Positions 20,751-33,118 of a stretch of DNA of 64,000 nt are shown here, piece after piece (positions within the stretch are counted from its first letter, which is position 1; each line of letters opens with the position of its first letter). The DNA comes from Rhizobiales bacterium 63-22 (GTDB lineage Bacteria; Pseudomonadota; Alphaproteobacteria; Rhizobiales; Rhizobiaceae), in the NCBI GenBank assembly GCA_001898995.1, contig MKVZ01000017.1:360541-424540 (forward strand), given 5' to 3'. The translations under genes and the position numbers were made by a program. The notes under the pieces were generated by a model. It was not told the origin of the DNA, searched no databases, and saw only the letters and a list, made by a program, of their open reading frames with translations.

Positions 20751-21791
20751 TTAGAGCAGAATATCCGTATAAAGCTCGGACGCATCCGGCTCCGGATCGT
20801 TTTGAGCGAACTCGGCGGCATCGGCGACCACGTCGCGCACCTGCTTGTCGATTTCCTTCAGCTCTTCCTCGGTGGCCCAGCCCTTGGCGATCACGCGTTC
20901 CTTGACCTGCTCGATCGGATCGTGCTCGGAACGCATCTTCTGCACCTCCTCCTTCGTCCGGTATTTCGCCGGATCGGACATGGAGTGGCCGCGATAACGA
21001 TAGGTCAGCATTTCAAGAATGATCGGCCCCTTGCCGGAGCGTGCCCATTCCGTGGCATAATCGGCGGCGGCGTTCACCGCGCGCACATCCATGCCGTCAA
21101 CCTGAATGCCGGGGATGTCGAAGGAAAGGCCGCGGCGCGAGAAATCCGTCTCGGCCGAAGCGCGCGACACCGCCGTGCCCATGGCGTAGCGGTTGTTCTC
21201 GATCACGTAGATCGCCGGCAGCTTCCACAGCGACGCCATGTTGAAGCTTTCATAGACCTGACCCTGATTGGCCGCGCCGTCGCCGAAATAGGTCACGGAA
21301 ACAGACTTGTTCTCACGGTAGCGATTGGCGAAGGCAAGACCGGTGCCGAGCGGCACCTGCGCGGCGACGATGCCGTGGCCGCCATAGAAATGCTTCTCCT
21401 TGGAGAACATGTGCATGGAGCCGCCCTTGCCCTTGGAAAGGCCATGACGGCGTCCAGTCAGTTCCGCCATCACGCCGCGCGGGCTCATGCCGGTCGCCAG
21501 CATATGGCCGTGGTCGCGATAGCCTGTGATGACCTGATCGCCCTCCGTCAGAGCCATCTGCATACCCACCACCACGGCCTCCTGGCCGATATAGAGGTGG
21601 CAGAAGCCGCCGATGAAACCCATGCCGTAAAGCTGACCGGCCTTTTCCTCGAAACGCCGGATCAGCAGCATCTCACGGTAAGCTTCCAGTTCCTGCTTCT
21701 TGTCGAAGTTCGCAGGCGCTGGTGCCTTGGCTGTATTGACGAAAGACGCCTGCGCCTTGCCGGCAGGCGCTTTTTTAGCCCTCGGTGCCAT
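20751..21791 (-). CDS. pdhA: Pyruvate dehydrogenase E1 alpha
   Basis: A 346-aa thiamine-diphosphate enzyme decarboxylating pyruvate. The ThDP motif starts at GDGAANQG (170-177) and closes with IENN about 25 residues later; YRDHGH and RYRGHSMSDP are E1-alpha signatures. ATG at 21791 follows a GGGAG ribosome site; the frame open to 21851 is not needed. First gene of the pdhABC-lpdA operon. Confidence 0.96.
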   Translation of the reverse strand: MAPRAKKAPAGKAQASFVNTAKAPAPANFDKKQELEAYREMLLIRRFEEKAGQLYGMGFIGGFCHLYIGQEAVVVGMQMALTEGDQVITGYRDHGHMLATGMSPRGVMAELTGRRHGLSKGKGGSMHMFSKEKHFYGGHGIVAAQVPLGTGLAFANRYRENKSVSVTYFGDGAANQGQVYESFNMASLWKLPAIYVIENNRYAMGTAVSRASAETDFSRRGLSFDIPGIQVDGMDVRAVNAAADYATEWARSGKGPIILEMLTYRYRGHSMSDPAKYRTKEEVQKMRSEHDPIEQVKERVIAKGWATEEELKEIDKQVRDVVADAAEFAQNDPEPDASELYTDILL

Positions 21792-21833
21792 ATTTCGCTC
21801 CCTGAATTTTCGTTTCATTGTGACGTTATATGG

Positions 21834-21856
21834 GCATATTACAAGAGGCAATATGC
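21834..21856. promoter_or_regulatory. Inverted repeat in the pdhA upstream region
   Basis: GCATATT and AATATGC flank a 9-base spacer about 43 bases before the pdhA start, in the 137-bp pdhA-ftsB gap. It could be an operator, but no regulator is identifiable from the sequence. Confidence 0.35.
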
Positions 21857-21928
21857 GGGCAGTGCATAGCTGCTATTCCGCCAAGCGCTTAAAAACATAT
21901 CATAAAAAAGCAATTAACCGGATTTCGG

Positions 21929-22258
21929 TTAATTCGAGCGGTCTTCCCGCGAAATAATCATCGTCACTTCATCGGGATGGGAGAGATTAAGCGCCCTGCG
22001 CGCCTGCTCGTCAAGCATATCCTTTTCGATGGACCCGTCACGCAGAAGCGCCACACGCTTTTCGAGATCGGCGCGTTCCCTGGTGACATCCTCGAGTTTG
22101 GTGATCAGCAGCGCTTTTTGCTGTTCGAGCTGGATGCGCGCATAAAGACCAAACTCGCCATGATAGGCGTGGAACCCGAAATAACCCAGAAACGCCGCCG
22201 TCAATATGGGCAGGACGAAACGGCCACGGATCGATTTGCGTTTCTGCTTGGTCCACAT
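21929..22258 (-). CDS. ftsB: Septum formation initiator FtsB/DivIC family
   Basis: A 109-aa protein with a basic N-terminus, one membrane segment (FVLPILTAAFLGYFGFHAY, about 14-32) and a periplasmic coiled coil (LEQQKALLITKLEDVTRERADLEKRVALL). This is the FtsB layout; FtsB binds FtsL and FtsQ at the division septum. As in many bacteria it lies next to eno. Confidence 0.88.
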   Translation of the reverse strand: MWTKQKRKSIRGRFVLPILTAAFLGYFGFHAYHGEFGLYARIQLEQQKALLITKLEDVTRERADLEKRVALLRDGSIEKDMLDEQARRALNLSHPDEVTMIISREDRSN

Positions 22259-22267
22259 TTCGGCTTC

Positions 22268-22300
22268 CTCAGAGCATTTCCGGCAAAAGTGCGTCGCAGG
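22268..22300 (-). repeat. Dispersed short intergenic repeat, inverted copy
   Basis: Read on the minus strand it gives gcgacgcacttttgccgg then aaatgctctgagg, closely like the copies at 3335-3370 and 27419-27460. It sits just upstream of ftsB. Confidence 0.5.
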
Positions 22301-22411
22301 GATGCGCGGAGCGGAGAATCTTTCAAAAAAAGCCGTCGACGCGCGTTTTTCTATGAAGCATTATTTTGCTTAACAGGTGCTTACCGACCGCCGGTTTCGG
22401 TACGGGCCGAA

Positions 22412-22438
22412 AATAAAAAAGGCGGGCCGAAGCCCGCC
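22412..22438 (-). terminator. Terminator after eno
   Basis: GGCGGGC-TTCG-GCCCGCC on the minus strand followed by TTTTTTA, 25 bases past the eno stop. A UUCG tetraloop makes it a strong hairpin. Confidence 0.9.
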
Positions 22439-22463
22439 TCGAATTCCCGCTGTATGATAATTT

Positions 22464-23816
<1,353 letters not shown>

Positions 23817-23824
23817 TTAGCGAA

Positions 23825-23851
23825 ACAAAAGGCGGAGGAAAATCCCCCGCC
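23825..23851 (-). terminator. Terminator after kdsA
   Basis: On the minus strand GGCGGGGG and CCTCCGCC pair over 8 bp (one G-U) around ATTTT, followed by TTTTGTTT. It separates kdsA from eno. Confidence 0.8.
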
Positions 23852-23874
23852 CTGTTGAATTTTTCCTGAACTTT

Positions 23875-24708
23875 TTAAAGTCCCTTGGCGATCCGGTCGA
23901 AGGCCATCAGCTTTTCGAGAAGCGCAGGCAGCCTGTCCACCGGCACCATGTTCGGCCCGTCGGAGGGCGCATTGTCGGGGTCCTGATGGGTTTCTATGAA
24001 GACACCCGCCACGCCCACGGCCACCGCGGCACGCGCCAGCGTCTCCACGAATTCGCGCTGACCGCCCGACGAACCGCCCTGCCCGCCCGGCTGCTGCACC
24101 GAATGGGTGGCGTCGAAGATCACCGGCGCGCCGAAGCCCGCCATGATCGGCAGCGAGCGCATGTCGGAGATAAGCGTGTTGTAGCCGAAGGAGACGCCGC
24201 GCTCGGTGGCAAGCACATTGGGATTGCCGCTCTCGGTGATCTTGGCGAGCACGTTCTTCATGTCCCACGGAGCCAGAAACTGGCCCTTCTTGACGTTGAT
24301 CGCCCGGCCGGTTTTCGCCGCCGCGATCAGAAGATCGGTCTGGCGGCACAGGAATGCCGGAATTTGCAGCACGTCCACCACCGGCGCGACCTGCGCGCAT
24401 TGCTCCTCGGTGTGGATATCGGTCAGGACCGGAAAGCCGAATTCCTTCTTGAGATCGGCGAAGACTTCGAGCGCCTTTTCCAATCCGATACCGCGCTGCG
24501 CCTTCAGCGAGGTGCGGTTGGCCTTGTCGAAGCTCGACTTATAAACGAGTCCGATGCCGAGCCGGTCGGTCATTTCCTTGAGGCGGGTCGCCATCTCGAA
24601 GGCGTGGTCACGGCTTTCCATCTGGCAAGGGCCGGCGATCAGCGCCAGCGGCGCCGTGTTGGAAAAGGTGACGTTGCCGATCTTGACGGCGTGCTGGGCG
24701 GTGGTCAT
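23875..24708 (-). CDS. kdsA: 3-deoxy-8-phosphooctulonate synthase (KDO-8-P synthase)
   Basis: A 277-aa enzyme joining arabinose 5-phosphate and PEP to make the precursor of the LPS inner-core sugar KDO. Motifs: [67 protein letters not shown]. Two bases of its neighbour's stop are shared: the ATG at 24708 overlaps the VOC gene stop (ATGA). Confidence 0.97.
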   Translation of the reverse strand: MTTAQHAVKIGNVTFSNTAPLALIAGPCQMESRDHAFEMATRLKEMTDRLGIGLVYKSSFDKANRTSLKAQRGIGLEKALEVFADLKKEFGFPVLTDIHTEEQCAQVAPVVDVLQIPAFLCRQTDLLIAAAKTGRAINVKKGQFLAPWDMKNVLAKITESGNPNVLATERGVSFGYNTLISDMRSLPIMAGFGAPVIFDATHSVQQPGGQGGSSGGQREFVETLARAAVAVGVAGVFIETHQDPDNAPSDGPNMVPVDRLPALLEKLMAFDRIAKGL

Positions 24709-25589
24709 GTCTGCGAACCCTCGAACAGGAACAGGGTGCCCTGACCTTCGGCCGGGGCGACGATCAGGCGGCCGCCGCGCTTTTCAAAAGCGACGCCGTT
24801 GCGGGCGAAAAGCCGTTCCAGCGCCTCCAGCGAAGAGGTCCTGAAAACCACACCGCCGAGCATGAGGCCCGGCCCGTGCATGGCAGGCTTCCAGCCGAAG
24901 CGCGCGGTGAACGTTTCCCTCGGCGTCACCTCAATATCGGCATTGCGGGCGGTGATCGCAAGCGTGGATTCCGCACGGGCCGGCGCATGGAAAACATCCT
25001 GCAAGGCGGCGGCGAAATCCTGCGGCCTGTCGGACGCCATCACGATGCCGCGCAATGCGGTTACGCCGTTTTCATGGGCGGTGAGATGCGAACGGTCCGC
25101 CGCCGGATAGGCCACGCGCTGGCAACAGAAGAAAAACGCGTCAGGCGCGCGCAGATCGGCGGCGAAAGCGAGGCGGAAACTGCCCTTTTCGCGCTTGCCG
25201 CCCTCACCCGCGAAAAAACGCGAGAAGGCGACCATGCGTCCACCAGAAAGACCCTGCCGCCGAAATTCCGCGTGATCGGCCCGCGCATCGTCGGTCTTGA
25301 AAGCGATGGCCGCAAAGCCCTCCTCGCCGTTGCGGAACCGCCATGCCCAATCGCGTTTGACGAAACTGTTGTCGCGGGCGACGGCCTTCTCATAGAGCGG
25401 CCTGCGGTCCACGGCCAGCATTTCGAGATAGGTGTCGTCACCAAGGAAAACGCAGACATTGGCAGTGCCGAAAGGATGCCTTGCATCGGGCGCGACGGTG
25501 AAACCGAGCTTCGTCAGGCGCGCGCGCGTCACATCCAGCCTGCCGACCGGCAGGACCAGATGATCGACAGAACGCGCTTCGCCCGCCAT
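24705..25589 (-). CDS. VOC-superfamily (glyoxalase-like) protein
   Basis: A 294-aa protein with an N-terminal glyoxalase-like domain ([51 protein letters not shown]) and a second related half (from about 160: [15 protein letters not shown]). The pattern fits the Glyoxalase_3/PF13468 type, whose reactions are mostly unknown. Its stop overlaps the kdsA start by four bases and its ATG abuts the pyrG stop, so it is tightly locked in a pyrG-VOC-kdsA transcript. Function cannot be named. Confidence 0.82.
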   Translation of the reverse strand: MAGEARSVDHLVLPVGRLDVTRARLTKLGFTVAPDARHPFGTANVCVFLGDDTYLEMLAVDRRPLYEKAVARDNSFVKRDWAWRFRNGEEGFAAIAFKTDDARADHAEFRRQGLSGGRMVAFSRFFAGEGGKREKGSFRLAFAADLRAPDAFFFCCQRVAYPAADRSHLTAHENGVTALRGIVMASDRPQDFAAALQDVFHAPARAESTLAITARNADIEVTPRETFTARFGWKPAMHGPGLMLGGVVFRTSSLEALERLFARNGVAFEKRGGRLIVAPAEGQGTLFLFEGSQT

Positions 25590-27230
<1,641 letters not shown>

Positions 27231-27418
27231 TTAGACTTTCCTGATTGATTCCGCCACAAAAAAATGCGCGCCGGAGCAATTTTTCCCCGGAGCGAAACAA
27301 GGCGGTCCGATGCGCGATGCGATCCGGAACGGCCCCGATGCGGATGAAATTCCAAAGCGCGCGCCGATCCTTCAGATTCGCTTTCCGCGCTTTGATCCTT
27401 TGTTTTTTCGCGTGCCGT

Positions 27419-27460
27419 TATCGCAAAACCGCTGCGCACTTTTGCGCGACACGCCTCAGG
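27419..27460 (+). repeat. Dispersed short intergenic repeat, copy 2
   Basis: Contains gcaaaaccgctgcgcac then ttttgcgcgac, then gcctcagg. The same skeleton occurs at 3335-3370 and inverted at 22268-22300. Confidence 0.5.
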
Positions 27461-27540
27461 TTTAGCCGCCCTGCTCCGCCATTTCCATCGCCATGCGCAC
27501 AATCCACAATTTCCGTCATCGCAAGCAAAAGACTGGGCAA

Positions 27541-27571
27541 AACAAAAGGCCGGGCACGCGGCCCGGCCTTT
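27541..27571 (-). terminator. Terminator after the L,D-transpeptidase gene
   Basis: An 11-bp perfect stem, AAAGGCCGGGC / GCCCGGCCTTT, with a 5-base loop, followed on the minus strand by TGTTTTG. Confidence 0.85.
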
Positions 27572-27590
27572 GCCATGAAGACAGATACGA

Positions 27591-28274
27591 TCAGAGGACG
27601 ACCACTTCCGTGCCAATGCTGACGCGGCTGTAGAGATCCATCACGTCCTCGTTGATCATGCGGAAGCAGCCGTTGGAAGCCGATTTGCCGATGCTCCAGG
27701 GCTCCACCGTGCCGTGAATGCGGATATAGGTGTCCTTGTTGCCCTGATAGAGATACATGGCGCGCGAGCCGAGCGGATTGCCGGGGCCGCCGTCCATGCC
27801 GTTCTTGAAGCGGCCGTAATGCGCGGGATCGCGCTCGACCATTTCCTTGGTCGGAATCCAGCGCGGCCATTCGCGCTTGGCCTGAATGGTCGCCGTGCCC
27901 GTGAATTGGAGCCCTTGCCTGCCGACCGCGATGCCGTAACGGCGCGCCGTGGTGGCGGTCTCCACATAATAGAGGAAATGCTGCTTCGGATCGATCACGA
28001 TGGTGCCGGGCTTGTAGCCGGAGAAGGAAACCTCCTGCGCGCGGAATTTGGGATCGATATTGTACTGGCCGGTCCGGACGACGCGCTTTTTCCTGTGCAC
28101 CTTGCTCGGATTGACCTTTGTATCGCTCGACAGCGAGACAGGCTGCACCTTGGCGGCCGGGGCGGCTTCGGCCGGCTTCGCGTCGGCGCCGATCGGCGAC
28201 GCAGCGAAAGCGGGCGCGCAAAGGCCGATGCAAAGGCTTGCAATGCCAGCCATGAGAATGCGATGTGAAAACAT
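27591..28274 (-). CDS. L,D-transpeptidase (YkuD domain), exported
   Basis: A 227-aa protein with a signal peptide (ILMAGIASLCIGLCAPAFA) and a C-terminal YkuD catalytic domain. The active site is H187 with S200-N201-G202-C203 (HGT...SNGCFRM). Such enzymes make 3-3 peptidoglycan cross-links or attach outer-membrane proteins to peptidoglycan; covalent links to beta-barrel proteins by L,D-transpeptidases have been shown in Brucella and relatives. Which role this one has cannot be told. ATG at 28274 is chosen because the signal peptide begins there. Confidence 0.9.
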   Translation of the reverse strand: MFSHRILMAGIASLCIGLCAPAFAASPIGADAKPAEAAPAAKVQPVSLSSDTKVNPSKVHRKKRVVRTGQYNIDPKFRAQEVSFSGYKPGTIVIDPKQHFLYYVETATTARRYGIAVGRQGLQFTGTATIQAKREWPRWIPTKEMVERDPAHYGRFKNGMDGGPGNPLGSRAMYLYQGNKDTYIRIHGTVEPWSIGKSASNGCFRMINEDVMDLYSRVSIGTEVVVL

Positions 28275-28508
28275 GATAGGTTCCCGAGTTTCCAAGCACG
28301 AACGGAGAATAGCCGCCGCACTTCCAGCGGCCGGACTTCCGCTTTTCAATACTGCAAATACAGTCGGTTCTCAATCGACGGCGACGGTCGGGGGGTGCGA
28401 TTCGCGCCAGCTATTGCCGGCGTGCAACACTTTGCTCATCGATGGCGGCCCCAAAAGAAAACCGGCCGCGACCGGGCCGGTTTCCTGATTTCGGGACGCA
28501 GTGCTTTC

Positions 28509-28976
28509 TTACTGAGAACTCGGCACCTGATTGGCCGGAGCTTGCGGCGCGGCGGGAGCCGTGGCCGCCGGGGCCTGCGGCTGCGCGCTTCCGGTCGTGG
28601 GTGCGGTCGGCGTGGTCGCGGGTGCGGCTGCATTGCCGCCGCCCTGCGAGGACTGGCCGCCGAGTTGATCGAGGATACCGCCGCTGCCGCTTCCGGCCTT
28701 CGGGGCCTGCTCGCCGGTCACCGCGGGAATACGGTTCAGAATGTCGGTCGGACGATCGCCGTAGCGCCCCATGAGCCCGAGGATGAGCGAGGTGGCGAAA
28801 AATCCGATCGCGAGAATGGCCGTGGTGCGCGTCAGCGCATTGGCCGCGCCACGCGCCGTCATGAAGCCGGACCCGCCGCCAATACCAAGGCCGCCGCCCT
28901 CCGAACGCTGGATGAGCACGACGCCGACAAGCGCCAGCACGATCAACAAATGAATGACAATAACTACGGTCTGCAT
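28509..28976 (-). CDS. secG: Preprotein translocase subunit SecG
   Basis: A 155-aa inner-membrane protein: two membrane helices (VVIVIHLLIVLALVGVVLIQ and TTAILAIGFFATSLILGLM) joined by the cytoplasmic GGGLGIGGGSGF loop typical of SecG, which assists SecYE. After residue 90 comes a long glycine-, then alanine/proline/glutamine-rich tail, longer than in E. coli SecG (110 aa) but common in this order. Follows tpiA on the same strand. Confidence 0.92.
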   Translation of the reverse strand: MQTVVIVIHLLIVLALVGVVLIQRSEGGGLGIGGGSGFMTARGAANALTRTTAILAIGFFATSLILGLMGRYGDRPTDILNRIPAVTGEQAPKAGSGSGGILDQLGGQSSQGGGNAAAPATTPTAPTTGSAQPQAPAATAPAAPQAPANQVPSSQ

Positions 28977-29102
28977 GGGTAACGGTCTTTATGTCTCTAA
29001 ACTGGAGCAGTCTCCGGGCAGGCGAAAGCCGCCCGATCCGCGCTGCGCGCTATAACAGATGCGGCTCTTTACACGCAATCACCGGACAATCCAAGCCCTA
29101 CC

Positions 29103-29147
29103 CTACAGATTGCGGCCTTACAGATCGCGGCCCTATAGATTACGGTA
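29103..29147 (-). repeat. Three tandem 15-bp repeats at the tpiA stop codon
   Basis: Units 29103-29117, 29118-29132 and 29133-29147 (on the plus strand ctacagattgcggcc, ttacagatcgcggcc, ctatagattacggta). In the tpiA frame each encodes R-N/D-L followed by a stop (TAG, TAA, TAG). Confidence 0.85.
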
Positions 29148-29900
29148 AGTCTCGCAGATGGCGAGGAAGTCGGCCGCCTTGAGGCTTGCACCACCGACAA
29201 GCGCCCCATCCACATCGGCGACGCCGAGCAGTTCCGCCGCATTCGACGGCTTGACCGAGCCGCCATAGAGCAGGCGCAGATGAGCGCCCTTCGCCCCGAA
29301 GCGTTCCGTCAACCGCTCGCGCATGAAGGCATGGGCGGCCCGCACGTCCTGCACCGTCGGCGTCAGGCCGGTGCCGATGGCCCAGACCGGTTCGTAGGCG
29401 ACAACGGTGTTCTCCGCGCCGGCGCCATCCGGCAGCGAGCCGGCAAGCTGCGTGCCGATCACGTCGAGCGTGCGTTCGGCTTCGCGCTCGTCCGCCGTCT
29501 CGCCGACGCAGACGATGGCGACCAGTCCCGCGCGCCACGCGGCCTCGACCTTGGCACGCACGAGCGCGTCGGTCTCGCCATGGTCGGCGCGGCGCTCGGA
29601 ATGGCCGAGGATCACATAGGTGGCGCCCGCTTCCTTTAACATTTCGGCGGAAACATCGCCCGTATGCGCGCCCGCTGCCCTGAAATGGCAATCCTGCCCG
29701 CCGAGCGCAACCGCCGCCTCGCCGGAAAGCGTTTCTTTCGCGCGCGAGATCAGCGTGGCCGGCACGCAGACGACCGCATCGAGCTTGCGCCCGAAATCGG
29801 ACGAGAGGCCGGCCGCGATGGCGCGCAGCTCGGCGAGCGATTCCCCTGTACCGTTCATCTTCCAGTTGCCAGCGACCAGCGGACGGATTCCCGGAGTCAT
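29133..29900 (-). CDS. tpiA: Triosephosphate isomerase
   Basis: A 255-aa TIM-barrel enzyme interconverting dihydroxyacetone phosphate and glyceraldehyde 3-phosphate. Motifs: [11 protein letters not shown] (catalytic N and K), the catalytic histidine in VILGHSERR, the glutamate in [12 protein letters not shown] and the phosphate loop [14 protein letters not shown] at 29900 has GGAG upstream. The 3' end overlaps a tandem repeat carrying the stop. Confidence 0.96.
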   Translation of the reverse strand: MTPGIRPLVAGNWKMNGTGESLAELRAIAAGLSSDFGRKLDAVVCVPATLISRAKETLSGEAAVALGGQDCHFRAAGAHTGDVSAEMLKEAGATYVILGHSERRADHGETDALVRAKVEAAWRAGLVAIVCVGETADEREAERTLDVIGTQLAGSLPDGAGAENTVVAYEPVWAIGTGLTPTVQDVRAAHAFMRERLTERFGAKGAHLRLLYGGSVKPSNAAELLGVADVDGALVGGASLKAADFLAICETYRNL

Positions 29901-30118
29901 TGCCCTATTCTCCTCACTTCCTGGAAATGGCGGACGCTGCCGCGACCCCGCCGGAATGCGTCCCTGACTAAGCATATTCGGGCCGCAATGCAAATCTTCT
30001 TGGCGCCGATGCCGCATTGAGAGCTTGATATGGGGCCAGCTTGCGGTTAATCCCCATCATTGGTCCAACCCGGACATGGCCCCGGTTCGGACCTTCAAAC
30101 GTTTTCGAAGGGTTTCCC

Positions 30119-32008
30119 ATGCTCGACAGCCTGCGCTCCGCCGCCCAATCCTGGATCGCCAAACTCCTGCTCGGCGTGCTCGTCGTGAGCTTCGGGATCT
30201 GGGGCGTGGCGGACGTGTTTCGCAGCGGCACCACCAGCAATGCCGCGCTCACTTCCGGCAGTTCGGAGGTCACCGCCAGCGACTACCGCTTTGCCTATGA
30301 GCAGCAGATGATGCGCCTGTCGCAGCAGTTCCGCCAGCGCCTGACGCGCGATCAGGCCAAGGCCCTCGGCGTGGACAACCAGGTTCTGGCCCAGCTCGCG
30401 GCAGGCGTCGTGCTGGACGAGGCGGCGCGCAACATGCAGATTGGCCTTTCCAAGGACGCCATCGCGCGGCTGACCGCGCAGGATCCGGCCTTCCACGATG
30501 CAAGCGGCAATTTCAACCGCGCCCAGTTCGAAGCGGTGCTGCGCCAGTCCGACATCCGCCCGGAGGATTATCTGGAGAACCGCGCCAAGGTGGCCCGCCG
30601 CCAGCAGATCGTGGAAGCGGCGACGGACGGGATGAAAATGCCCGACACCATGCTGAAGGCGATGGCGCTCTATCAGGGCGAAAGCCGCGACGTGGACTAT
30701 ATTACCGTCCCCGCCGAAAAGGCCGATGCGATCCCCGCCCCGTCCGACGATGCGATGAAGGCCTATTTCGAGGCCCACAAGACGGAATACCGGGCGCCCG
30801 AATACCGCAAGATCACCTATGTCAAGCTGGAGCCGTCAGACATAGCCGATCCCGCCGCCGTCACGCAAGACGAGATCAAGGACTATTACGAGAAGAACAA
30901 GGCCAGCTACTCCACTCCCGAAAAGCGCACGATCGAACAGCTTTCCTTCCCCGACGAGGCGGCGGCGGAGGCGGCGGCAAAGAAAATCGCCGCCGGCACC
31001 GGGTTCCTCGATATCGCCAAGGAGCAGGGCAAGAGCGAGGACGACGTGACCCTCGGCACCTTCGAGAAGTCCGCCATTCCCGATCCGGTCATCGCCCAGG
31101 CCGCCTTCGCGCTGAAGGAAAATGTCGCCAGCCCGGTGGTCAAGGGTAGTTTCGGCCCCGTCATCCTGCGGGTGACGAAAATCGACCCGGCCCATATCAA
31201 GCCGCTGGCGGACGTGGAAAAGGATATCCGCGCGGCGGTCGCGACGGGGATCGCCACCAATGCCATCCCCGGCATTCACGATTCCTATGAGCAGCAGCGC
31301 TCGGACGGCGCCTCCATGACGGATGCGGCGAAAAAGCTCAACCTCAAGGTGGTCACCGTCGATGCGGTCGACGCGCAGGGCAACGATCCCTCCGGCAAGC
31401 CGATCAATCTGCCCAACGGGAAGGCGCTGCTCGCCGCCGCCTTCCAGTCCGATCAGGGTCTCGACAACGACGCGCTGACCATGGGCAATGCCGGCTATCT
31501 CTGGTATCAGGTCGACGGCATTACCCCGGCGCATGACCGTACACTGGACCAGGTCAAGGACAAGGTGATCGCGGCATGGAAGGGCGAGGAAGCCGTCAAG
31601 CTGCTCGACCAGAAGATGGCTGCCCTCAAGAAGGAACTCGACGGCGGCAAGACGCTCGATGCCATCGCCGCCGAAACGCATCTGGATAAGCAGACCAAAC
31701 GGGGCGTCACCCGCGCCACGAACGACGCGGATATCGGCACGGCCGCAGCGGCGCAGATTTTCCGCGGTCCTCAGGGCCTCACCGGTATAGCCGCGGCGCC
31801 CTCGGACGAAGGACAGATTCTGTTCAAGGTTACGGCAGTGACCGAGCCGGCCTCCGCCGGCCCGGACGCCATTCCCGAACAGCAGCAAAAATATCTGGCC
31901 ACGGCGCTTTCCGATGACGTGCTGCAACAGCTTGTCGCCGAATTGCAGACGCAATATCCGGTGCGGATCAACAAGTCCGTCATCAATCAGGCCATCGGTA
32001 CGTATTAG
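30119..32008 (+). CDS. ppiD: Peptidyl-prolyl cis-trans isomerase, SurA/PpiD type
   Basis: A 629-aa membrane-anchored periplasmic chaperone. N-terminal anchor (LLLGVLVVSFGIWGVADVF, about 16-34), a SurA-N-like helical region (about 40-160) and a PpiC-type rotamase domain around 240-350 (YYEKNKASYSTPEKRTIEQLSFPDEAAAEAA...FEKSAIPDPVIAQAAFALKEN). PpiD helps proteins leaving the Sec channel fold. Start ATG at 30119; an open frame runs back to 30041. Its TAG stop is formed by the first bases of a palindromic repeat. Confidence 0.9.
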   Translation: MLDSLRSAAQSWIAKLLLGVLVVSFGIWGVADVFRSGTTSNAALTSGSSEVTASDYRFAYEQQMMRLSQQFRQRLTRDQAKALGVDNQVLAQLAAGVVLDEAARNMQIGLSKDAIARLTAQDPAFHDASGNFNRAQFEAVLRQSDIRPEDYLENRAKVARRQQIVEAATDGMKMPDTMLKAMALYQGESRDVDYITVPAEKADAIPAPSDDAMKAYFEAHKTEYRAPEYRKITYVKLEPSDIADPAAVTQDEIKDYYEKNKASYSTPEKRTIEQLSFPDEAAAEAAAKKIAAGTGFLDIAKEQGKSEDDVTLGTFEKSAIPDPVIAQAAFALKENVASPVVKGSFGPVILRVTKIDPAHIKPLADVEKDIRAAVATGIATNAIPGIHDSYEQQRSDGASMTDAAKKLNLKVVTVDAVDAQGNDPSGKPINLPNGKALLAAAFQSDQGLDNDALTMGNAGYLWYQVDGITPAHDRTLDQVKDKVIAAWKGEEAVKLLDQKMAALKKELDGGKTLDAIAAETHLDKQTKRGVTRATNDADIGTAAAAQIFRGPQGLTGIAAAPSDEGQILFKVTAVTEPASAGPDAIPEQQQKYLATALSDDVLQQLVAELQTQYPVRINKSVINQAIGTY

Positions 32009-32044
32009 AGCGCGTTCCGATCCGCCGGATCGGATCGGCGCTCT
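32007..32044 (+). repeat. Palindromic repeat after ppiD, possible terminator
   Basis: agagcgc ... ccgatccg and its inverted partner cggatcgg ... gcgctct form an imperfect long hairpin ended by GACTTTTT. It overlaps the ppiD stop codon and lies 33 bases before trpD. Confidence 0.65.
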
Positions 32045-32076
32045 GACTTTTTGAGTTACGGGATTTGGAGCGTGGT

Positions 32077-33105
32077 ATGGCTGATCTGAAACCCTATATC
32101 GCCAAGGCTGCCGGCGGTGAACAGCTGTCGCAGGCGGAAGCGAAAGCGGCTTTCGACATCATGATGTCCGGTCAGGCGACACCTTCGCAGATCGGCGGTC
32201 TGCTGATGGCGCTGCGCGTGCGCGGCGAGACGGTGCCGGAAATCGCCGGCGCGGTCGCTTCCATGCGCGCCCGCATGCTGCCCGTCACGGCGCCGGCCGG
32301 CGCCATCGACATCGTCGGCACGGGCGGCGACCAGTCCGGTTCCTACAATGTCTCCACCTGCTCGGCTTTCGTCGTGGCGGGCGCGGGCGTTCCCGTCGCC
32401 AAGCATGGCAACCGCGCTTTGTCCTCGCGCTCCGGCGCAGCGGACGCACTGGCCGCGCTCGGCGTCAATATCGAGGCCGACGCCGAAACCATCGGCCGCA
32501 GCATCGCGGAAGCCGGCCTCGGCTTCATGTTCGCCCCGGCGCATCATTCGGCCATGCGCCATGTCGGCCCGTCGCGGGTGGAACTGGGCACGCGCACCAT
32601 CTTCAACCTGCTGGGACCGCTTTCCAACCCGGCGAGCGTCAGGCGCCAGCTTGTCGGCGTCTTCTCGCCGCAATGGGTGGAGCCGCTGGCCCATGTGCTG
32701 AGGGAACTCGGTTCCGAAACCGCCTGGGTCGTCCATGGCGACGGCCTCGACGAGATGACCATCACCGGCACGACCAAGGTCGCAGCACTCGAAAACGGTG
32801 TCGTGCGCAGCTTCGAGATCACACCGGAGGAAGTCGGGCTTCGCCGCTGCGCACCGGCGGAACTGAAGGGCGGCGAGGCGTCCGACAATGCCGCGGCGCT
32901 GCTCGGTGTGCTGGAAGGCACGAAGGGCGCCTATCGCGACATCGTGCTGCTCAATTCCGGCGCTGCCCTCGTGGTGGCGGGCAAGGCCGGGGATATTCGC
33001 GGCGGTATCGAACAGGCGGCGCATTCCATCGACAGCGGCGCGGCGCTGACCGTGCTGCAAAAGGTGATCGCCGTTTCCAACGACAAGTCGGCCGGACCGG
33101 CCTGA
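32077..33105 (+). CDS. trpD: Anthranilate phosphoribosyltransferase
   Basis: A 342-aa enzyme of tryptophan synthesis joining anthranilate and PRPP. The PRPP/glycine loop [14 protein letters not shown] spans 81-94, followed by [21 protein letters not shown] and later [27 protein letters not shown]. Full length. ATG at 32077 with GGAG upstream. Starts trpD-trpC-moaC-moeA, which share short gaps. trpE and trpG are not in the window. Confidence 0.97.
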   Translation: MADLKPYIAKAAGGEQLSQAEAKAAFDIMMSGQATPSQIGGLLMALRVRGETVPEIAGAVASMRARMLPVTAPAGAIDIVGTGGDQSGSYNVSTCSAFVVAGAGVPVAKHGNRALSSRSGAADALAALGVNIEADAETIGRSIAEAGLGFMFAPAHHSAMRHVGPSRVELGTRTIFNLLGPLSNPASVRRQLVGVFSPQWVEPLAHVLRELGSETAWVVHGDGLDEMTITGTTKVAALENGVVRSFEITPEEVGLRRCAPAELKGGEASDNAAALLGVLEGTKGAYRDIVLLNSGAALVVAGKAGDIRGGIEQAAHSIDSGAALTVLQKVIAVSNDKSAGPA

Positions 33106-33118
33106 ACGGGAGTCTGCC

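Noticed and set aside
17931..21869. Very long plus-strand open frame (about 1,300 codons) opposite pdhA-pdhB-pdhC
   Set aside because: Histidine-, arginine- and glycine-rich antisense shadow of three well-supported pdh genes; no domain and no ribosome site. It is a codon-bias artefact, though striking in length.
29103..29147. Tandem repeats read as a small CRISPR-like array
   Set aside because: Units are 15 bp, directly abutting with no spacers, and derive from the tpiA coding end; no cas genes nearby.
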